DNA of 12,604 bases, taken from positions 1-12,604 of the forward strand of contig JAISRY010000135.1 in NCBI GenBank assembly GCA_031273385.1. The letters run 5' to 3'. This DNA is from Tannerellaceae bacterium. GTDB taxonomy: Bacteria; Bacteroidota; Bacteroidia; Bacteroidales; Tannerellaceae. Of this stretch, positions 8,197 to 12,604 are shown piece after piece (position 1 is the stretch's first letter; the number at the start of each line of letters is the position of its first letter). The notes beneath the pieces are model-generated. The model was not told where the DNA came from. It saw only the letters and a program-made list of their open reading frames with translations, and did not search any database. A program made the position numbers and the translations under genes.

Positions 8197-8282
8197 TGGG
8201 CTGCGGCTACTGAGGTTGTTTTTTTTTGGAATTAGGTGAAAATGAGGTTTTTAGTGGCACATCTGGATTGCTTCACTGCGTT
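8017..8282. repeat. Large imperfect palindrome with 78/77-bp arms
   Basis: 8017-8094 is the reverse complement of 8206-8282 apart from about four differences (two substitutions near GGCAC, one in the T-run, one indel). Similarity continues inward, with AACCTCATTGCCTCATT (8117-8133) facing AATGAGGTAAATGAGGTT (8162-8179). Outward, both arms run through GCAATGACGGATACCAC into CACTRTT arrays. The outer part, GGATTGCTTC..CGCAATGACG, resembles a short palindrome common in distant bacteria. Confidence 0.9.
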
Positions 8283-8355
8283 TATAATGACGAGAATTTA
8301 CAATCGGCTAAAAATCAAGCAATTCTCGTCATTCCCCCTTTTTGATAAACGCAGT
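8275..8355. repeat. Nested hairpin inserted in the right arm of the palindrome
   Basis: ACTGCGTTTAT (8275-8285) pairs with ATAAACGCAGT (8345-8355), and AATGACGAGAATT (8286-8298) with AATTCTCGTCATT (8321-8333), both perfect. An 11-nt C/T-rich bulge lies between the two right-hand segments. About 85 bp (8283-8367) have no counterpart in the left arm, so this looks inserted between CACTGCGTT and CGCAATGACG. Confidence 0.85.
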
Positions 8356-8382
8356 TTATTGGGTACTCGCAATGACGGATAC

Positions 8383-8547
<165 letters not shown>

Positions 8548-8556
8548 AACATTCCG

Positions 8557-8564
8557 TATCTTTG
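8557..8564 (+). promoter_or_regulatory. Candidate -7 element of the murB promoter
   Basis: TATCTTTG matches TAnnTTTG and lies 23 bp before the murB ATG, giving a short leader. The position 19 bp upstream, where a TTG is expected, falls in the last heptamer units and reads TTC, so the upstream element is supplied, weakly, by the array. Confidence 0.55.
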
Positions 8565-8587
8565 TGGGTCGGAAAAAAGAAGAGGAT

Positions 8588-9604
8588 ATGAGGATAGAAG
8601 AGAATTATTCGTTGAGAGGGTATAATACGTTTCGGTTGGCGGTCAAGGGGCGTTGGTTTATGGAGTATGAGAGTGAAGAGGAATTGGTGCGCATACTGAG
8701 GGATGAATTTTTTCAGGAAACCCGGTCGCTGCATATCGGAAGTGGGAGCAATCTCCTTTTCCTGAATGATTTTAACGGGATTATCCTGCACTCCGCCATT
8801 AAGGGGATTACGGTTGTCGGGGAGACGGACGACTCCGTCGTGCTGCGGGTCGGGGCCGGCGAGGTGTGGGACGACGTGGTGGACTATGCCGTTTCAAGAG
8901 GGTGGAGCGGGATAGAAAACCTCTCCCTTATACCCGGCGAAAGCGGCGCGGCGGCGGTACAGAATATCGGCGCGTATGGCGTAGAGATCAAAGACGTCAT
9001 CGAAACCGTCGAAGCCTATAACCGGCTTACTTTCGAGAAGCAGGCCTTTAGCAATGCCTCTTGCGGCTATCGTTACCGTTCCAGTTTCTTTAAAGACGAG
9101 CGGAACGACCCCTACGTCATTACCTATATCCATCTCCGCCTGAGTAAAACACCCCGTTATACGCTGCATTACGGAAACCTGAAAGCGCTGGCTGCCGCCT
9201 GTTCGCCGTTGACGCTACCGGATATCCGCCGGATCATCATCGACATCCGCCGGCAAAAGCTGCCCGACCCCGCCCAGACAGGCAATGCCGGAAGCTTTTT
9301 CACCAACCCCATCGTTCCGTCCGCCCACTATGAGGCATTGAAAAAGACCTACCCCGCTATCCCCTCCTACCCCATGGACGGAGACCGGGTAAAGATACCC
9401 GCAGGCTGGCTGATCGAACAGTGCGGACTGAAAGGGAAAACCTACGGACAGGTCGGCATATACGACAAACAGGCGTTGGTGCTGGTCAACCTGGGAGAGG
9501 CTACGGGAGACGAAATAGCGCTGGTGGCGGAACGGATACGGACGGCTGTCGCCGAGCGGTTCGGCATCAAACTAATGCCCGAAGTACACTATGTTGAGAG
9601 TTGA
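8588..9604 (+). CDS. murB: UDP-N-acetylenolpyruvoylglucosamine reductase (UDP-N-acetylmuramate dehydrogenase), type I
   Basis: MurB reduces UDP-GlcNAc-enolpyruvate to UDP-MurNAc with NADPH and bound FAD, the second committed step of peptidoglycan synthesis. The 338 residues match type I enzymes such as E. coli MurB. Motifs: YNTFRLAVKG (12-21); FAD-binding IGSGSNLLF (50-58) and IPGESGAAAVQNIGAYG (115-131); CGYRYRSS (159-166) with the substrate arginine; GNAGSFFTNP (232-241) with the proton-donor Ser236; AGWLIEQCGLKG (272-283); and the catalytic Glu332 in PEVHYV. The frame stays open for 82 codons upstream, but that part encodes only repeats of HYSLFT[IV]. The Met at 8588 precedes the conserved NYSLRGYNTF and lies just after a TAnnTTTG promoter element, so it is the start. 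The last residues VES and the TGA come from a TTGAGAG array. Confidence 0.96.
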   Translation: MRIEENYSLRGYNTFRLAVKGRWFMEYESEEELVRILRDEFFQETRSLHIGSGSNLLFLNDFNGIILHSAIKGITVVGETDDSVVLRVGAGEVWDDVVDYAVSRGWSGIENLSLIPGESGAAAVQNIGAYGVEIKDVIETVEAYNRLTFEKQAFSNASCGYRYRSSFFKDERNDPYVITYIHLRLSKTPRYTLHYGNLKALAAACSPLTLPDIRRIIIDIRRQKLPDPAQTGNAGSFFTNPIVPSAHYEALKKTYPAIPSYPMDGDRVKIPAGWLIEQCGLKGKTYGQVGIYDKQALVLVNLGEATGDEIALVAERIRTAVAERFGIKLMPEVHYVES

Positions 9605-9636
9605 GAATTGAGAATTGAGAGTGGAGAGTTGAGAGA
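9594..9636 (+). repeat. TTGAGAG heptamer array overlapping the murB stop codon
   Basis: Units TTGAGAG, TTGAGAA, TTGAGAA, TTGAGAG, then GGAGAG and TTGAGAG. The final murB codons GTT GAG AGT TGA are themselves array sequence. Confidence 0.9.
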
Positions 9637-9744
9637 GGCTCAGCCACCGAATTTCTCTTAAGATTCTTAAGAGGCTTAAGCTTCTTAAGAGACTTAAGGG
9701 GATTAAGGGAAATTCGGTGGCTGAGCCTGTCGAAGCCCACCGCC
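9637..9744. repeat. Repeat cassette copy 2 (complete) between convergent genes
   Basis: A perfect 19-bp inverted repeat (9637-9655 with 9709-9727) encloses six CTTAAG-type nonamers (9656-9709), followed by CCTGTCGAAGCCCACCG. With the heptamer arrays on either side (TTGAGAG before, CTCTCAA after) the whole 9594-9779 stretch is one palindromic unit. Placed between the convergent murB and hypothetical genes, it could act as a bidirectional terminator, but it lacks a T-run directly after a stem. Confidence 0.88.
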
Positions 9745-10658
<914 letters not shown>

Positions 10659-10662
<4 letters not shown>

Positions 10663-11297
10663 CGCCGTTGAAGAAAATAGGCACACCACGCCGTCAGGCC
10701 GCAGGTATCGCATTTCGGCTTCCGTACCACGCAGACATACCGCCCATGCAGGATCAGCCAGTGGTGCGCCTTGGGGATCAGTTCGGGGGGGATATGCCTG
10801 ACCAGCTCCCTTTCGGTAGCCAGCGGCGTCTTGCTGTCGGTGGTCAGCCCGATCCGGTTGGATACGCGGAAGACATGCGTATCGACCGCCATAGCCGGCT
10901 TGTCATAGACGACCGAAGCGATCACATTCGCCGTCTTGCGCCCTACGCCGGGAAGCGTCTGCAACGCCTCCACATCCGGCGGGACGACGCCGTCGAAGTC
11001 CGCCACCAACCGCTGCGCCATCCCCACCAGATACCTCGACTTGCTATTGGGATAGGAGATGCTTTTGATGTATTCAAACACCTTTTCGGGCGTGGAGGCC
11101 GCCATCGCCTGAGGGGTGGGAAAGGCGTCGTACAACGCCGGCGTGACCATGTTCACCCGCTTGTCGGTACATTGCGCCGACAGGATAACCGCCACAAGAA
11201 GCTGGAAGGGATCCCTGTAGCGCAACTCCGTTTCGGCTACCGGAACATGCTCCGAAAACCAGCCGATAACCCCTTTGTATCGCTCCTCTTTACGCAT
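10659..11297 (-). CDS. nth: Endonuclease III (DNA glycosylase / AP lyase)
   Basis: Nth removes oxidised pyrimidines from DNA and cuts at the resulting abasic site in base-excision repair. At 212 residues it matches the E. coli enzyme (211). Seen in the sequence: the substrate-side motif VILSAQCTDKRVN (37-49); the helix-hairpin-helix LPGVGRKTANVI (115-126) with catalytic Lys121; VDTHVFRVSNRIGL (138-151) with catalytic Asp139; and the 4Fe-4S ligands Cys189, Cys196, Cys199 and Cys205, in the spacing C-x6-C-x2-C-x5-C. All key residues are present. It lies 21 bp downstream of pheS and overlaps the next gene by 4 bp, so the three genes are probably one operon driven from upstream of pheS. Confidence 0.96.
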
Positions 11298-11318
11298 AGA
11301 TGTGGAGGCTTACCCGCC

Positions 11319-12338
11319 TCAATGGGCGGCTTCAAACTGTTTGAGGAAACGGACGTCGTTCTCCGAAAACATACGCAAGTCCTTGACCTGATATTTCAGG
11401 TTCGTAATGCGTTCAATCCCCATCCCCAGGGCATATCCTGAATAGACGGCGCTGTCGATACCGCAGTTGTCCAGCACATGGGGATCGACCATCCCGCACC
11501 CGAGAATCTCCACCCAGCCGGTATGCTTACAGAACGGGCAGCCTTTCCCCCCACACAGGTTGCAGGAGATATCCATCTCGGCGGACGGTTCGGTAAAGGG
11601 GAAATAGGAGGGGCGCAGCCGTATCTTCGTCTCTTGCCCGAACATCTCCTTGGCAAAAAAGAGCAACGCCTGCTTCAGGTCGGCAAAAGAGACCTCCCTG
11701 TCTACATACAACGCCTCCACCTGGTGGAAAAAGCAGTGTGCACGGTACGAAATCGCTTCGTGGCGATAGACGCGCCCGGGGCAGATAATCCGGATAGGCG
11801 GCTGTTTCTTCTCCATGACGCGCGTTTGTACGGACGAGGTATGCGTACGGAGCAGGATATCCGGGCTGTGGCGGATAAAAAAGGTGTCTTGCATATCGCG
11901 TGCCGGATGATCTTCGGCAAAGTTGAGGGACGAAAAGACATGCCAGTCGTCTTCTATCTCCGGCCCTTCGGCAATACTGAAGCCCAGCCGCCCGAAGATA
12001 TCGCAGATCTCCCTCTTCACGATCGAGAGGGGGTGGCGCGTCCCCAGGGCGACGGGATAGGCCGTGCGCGTCAGGTCGGTATCGTCATGGCCGGTCGATA
12101 CATGGGCAAAGCCCTCTTTGATGTCGTTGATCCGCTGTTGTGCCTTTTCTTTCAGGTGGTTCAGGTATTGGCCGACTTCGCGCTTCTGTTCGCCTGCCAC
12201 ATCGCGGAAATCATTCATCAATTGCGCGATTTCCCCTTTCTTACTCAAATACTTAATACGCAACGCCTCCAGCTCTTCGGCATTTGCCGCTTTTAGCTCC
12301 TCCACTTCCTGAAGCAGCTGTTTTATCCTGTCAATCAT
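11319..12338 (-). CDS. pheS: Phenylalanine--tRNA ligase, alpha subunit
   Basis: PheS is the catalytic subunit of the alpha2-beta2 synthetase that charges tRNA-Phe. With the start at 12338 it has 339 residues, the length I recall for Bacteroidales PheS. An in-frame ATG two codons upstream (12344) is equally possible; I prefer MIDRIKQLL because relatives begin this way. Domains: N-terminal coiled coil (about 1-80), then the class II core with motif 2 around CPGRVYRHEAISYRAHCFFHQVE (187-208) and motif 3 around GYALGMGIERIT (301-312), Arg310 being the ATP-binding arginine. Between them is a Cys4 insertion, Cys259, Cys262, Cys267 and Cys270 (CNLCGGKGCPFC), absent from E. coli PheS and probably metal-binding. 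pheT is not in the window, so the subunits are encoded separately, which is common in Bacteroidetes. Confidence 0.95.
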   Translation of the reverse strand: MIDRIKQLLQEVEELKAANAEELEALRIKYLSKKGEIAQLMNDFRDVAGEQKREVGQYLNHLKEKAQQRINDIKEGFAHVSTGHDDTDLTRTAYPVALGTRHPLSIVKREICDIFGRLGFSIAEGPEIEDDWHVFSSLNFAEDHPARDMQDTFFIRHSPDILLRTHTSSVQTRVMEKKQPPIRIICPGRVYRHEAISYRAHCFFHQVEALYVDREVSFADLKQALLFFAKEMFGQETKIRLRPSYFPFTEPSAEMDISCNLCGGKGCPFCKHTGWVEILGCGMVDPHVLDNCGIDSAVYSGYALGMGIERITNLKYQVKDLRMFSENDVRFLKQFEAAH

Positions 12339-12360
12339 AATCATTTATGTATAATACGCG

Positions 12361-12391
12361 CAAAAATAACCTTTTATTTCCAGACACACAA
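12361..12391 (-). promoter_or_regulatory. Candidate promoter of the pheS-nth operon
   Basis: The -7 element TATTTTTG (12361-12368, read on the minus strand) matches TAnnTTTG. TTG lies at 12389-12391 with a 20-bp spacer. The upstream element is at the very edge of the heptamer array. A start near 12354 gives a 10-16 nt leader. Confidence 0.6.
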
Positions 12392-12446
12392 GAGAGTTGA
12401 GAGTTGAGAATTGAGAATTGAGAGTTGAGAGCTCTCGGAGAGAGCT
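12392..12446 (+). repeat. TTGAGAG heptamer array upstream of pheS, ending in a hairpin
   Basis: Units GAGAGTT, GAGAGTT, GAGAATT, GAGAATT, GAGAGTT, then AGCTCTC-GGA-GAGAGCT (12430-12446), a perfect 7-bp hairpin. Here TTGAGAG is on the strand opposite to pheS, unlike the copies at gene 3' ends. Confidence 0.85.
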
Positions 12447-12604
12447 AACATAGCTAGGCAGTACCCTAAGGGTACTGTATACGAATGGGTTACCACCACC
12501 ACCCTTGCCTCCATAGGAGGCAAACCTATCGACAGGTGATTCCTCTTTACGCCGGCATCGTAAAAGCAGGTTTGCCTCCGATGGAGGCAGAGGTAGGTGG
12601 TAAT
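12447..12604. repeat. Cluster of palindromes at the window end, including two facing hairpins
   Basis: CAGTACCCT-A-AGGGTACTG (12459-12477) is a perfect 9-bp palindrome. Two arms, 12490-12527 and 12568-12603, are imperfect inverted copies. Each contains its own hairpin, TTGCCTCC-ATA-GGAGGCAA (12505-12523) and TGCCTCC-GAT-GGAGGCA (12573-12589). About 40 bp separate them. The arrangement resembles a paired REP element. No gene is visible here, and the right arm may continue past the window. Confidence 0.8.

Overview
This window looks like Bacteroidales chromosome, most likely the Bacteroides/Parabacteroides/Tannerella neighbourhood. The evidence is a full-length hybrid two-component system of the SusR/HTCS type, a DUF4248-type protein, a PheS with a Cys4 insertion, and several promoters of the Bacteroidetes form (a TTG element, a 19-20 bp spacer, then TAnnTTTG). 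Base composition is roughly half G+C by eye. I did not compute it and cannot name the species.

Layout from left to right. Positions 1-182 hold a repeat cassette that runs into the stop codon of a large minus-strand HTCS regulator (174-4298). Divergent from it are cobU (4552-5061, salvage of cobinamide) and fhs (5080-6747, formate--tetrahydrofolate ligase), 18 bp apart and probably one transcription unit. About 1 kb without a convincing protein gene follows (6748-7773). It holds a promoter-plus-terminator pair that could make a ~75 nt minus-strand RNA, an orphan plus-strand intrinsic terminator, an 11-bp tandem array, hairpins and a 22-bp tandem array. Next is a small minus-strand DUF4248 gene (7774-8196) whose N-terminus is encoded by repeats, then a large imperfect palindrome with heptanucleotide arrays on its outside (7971-8547), then murB (8588-9604, cell-wall precursor synthesis). 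A second copy of the window-start cassette lies between murB and the convergent operon pheS > nth > hypothetical membrane protein (12338 down to 9775). The window closes with more array and two inverted hairpins (12392-12604).

The genes are mostly ordinary housekeeping genes: one-carbon metabolism, cofactor salvage, peptidoglycan, DNA repair and tRNA charging. The unusual part is between them. Every sizeable intergenic gap is filled with tandem arrays of 7, 9, 11 or 22 bp and with palindromes. The TTGAGAG heptamer occurs in six places. At four gene ends it overlaps or directly abuts the stop codon, always with TTGAGAG on the coding strand. Because 7 is not a multiple of 3, this orientation places a TGA in every reading frame within 21 bp. 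The CACTRTT heptamer, by contrast, is open in all frames in the orientation in which it precedes murB and invades the DUF4248 gene. I regard this family of intergenic arrays, with its strand rule and its link to stop codons, as the candidate undescribed system here.
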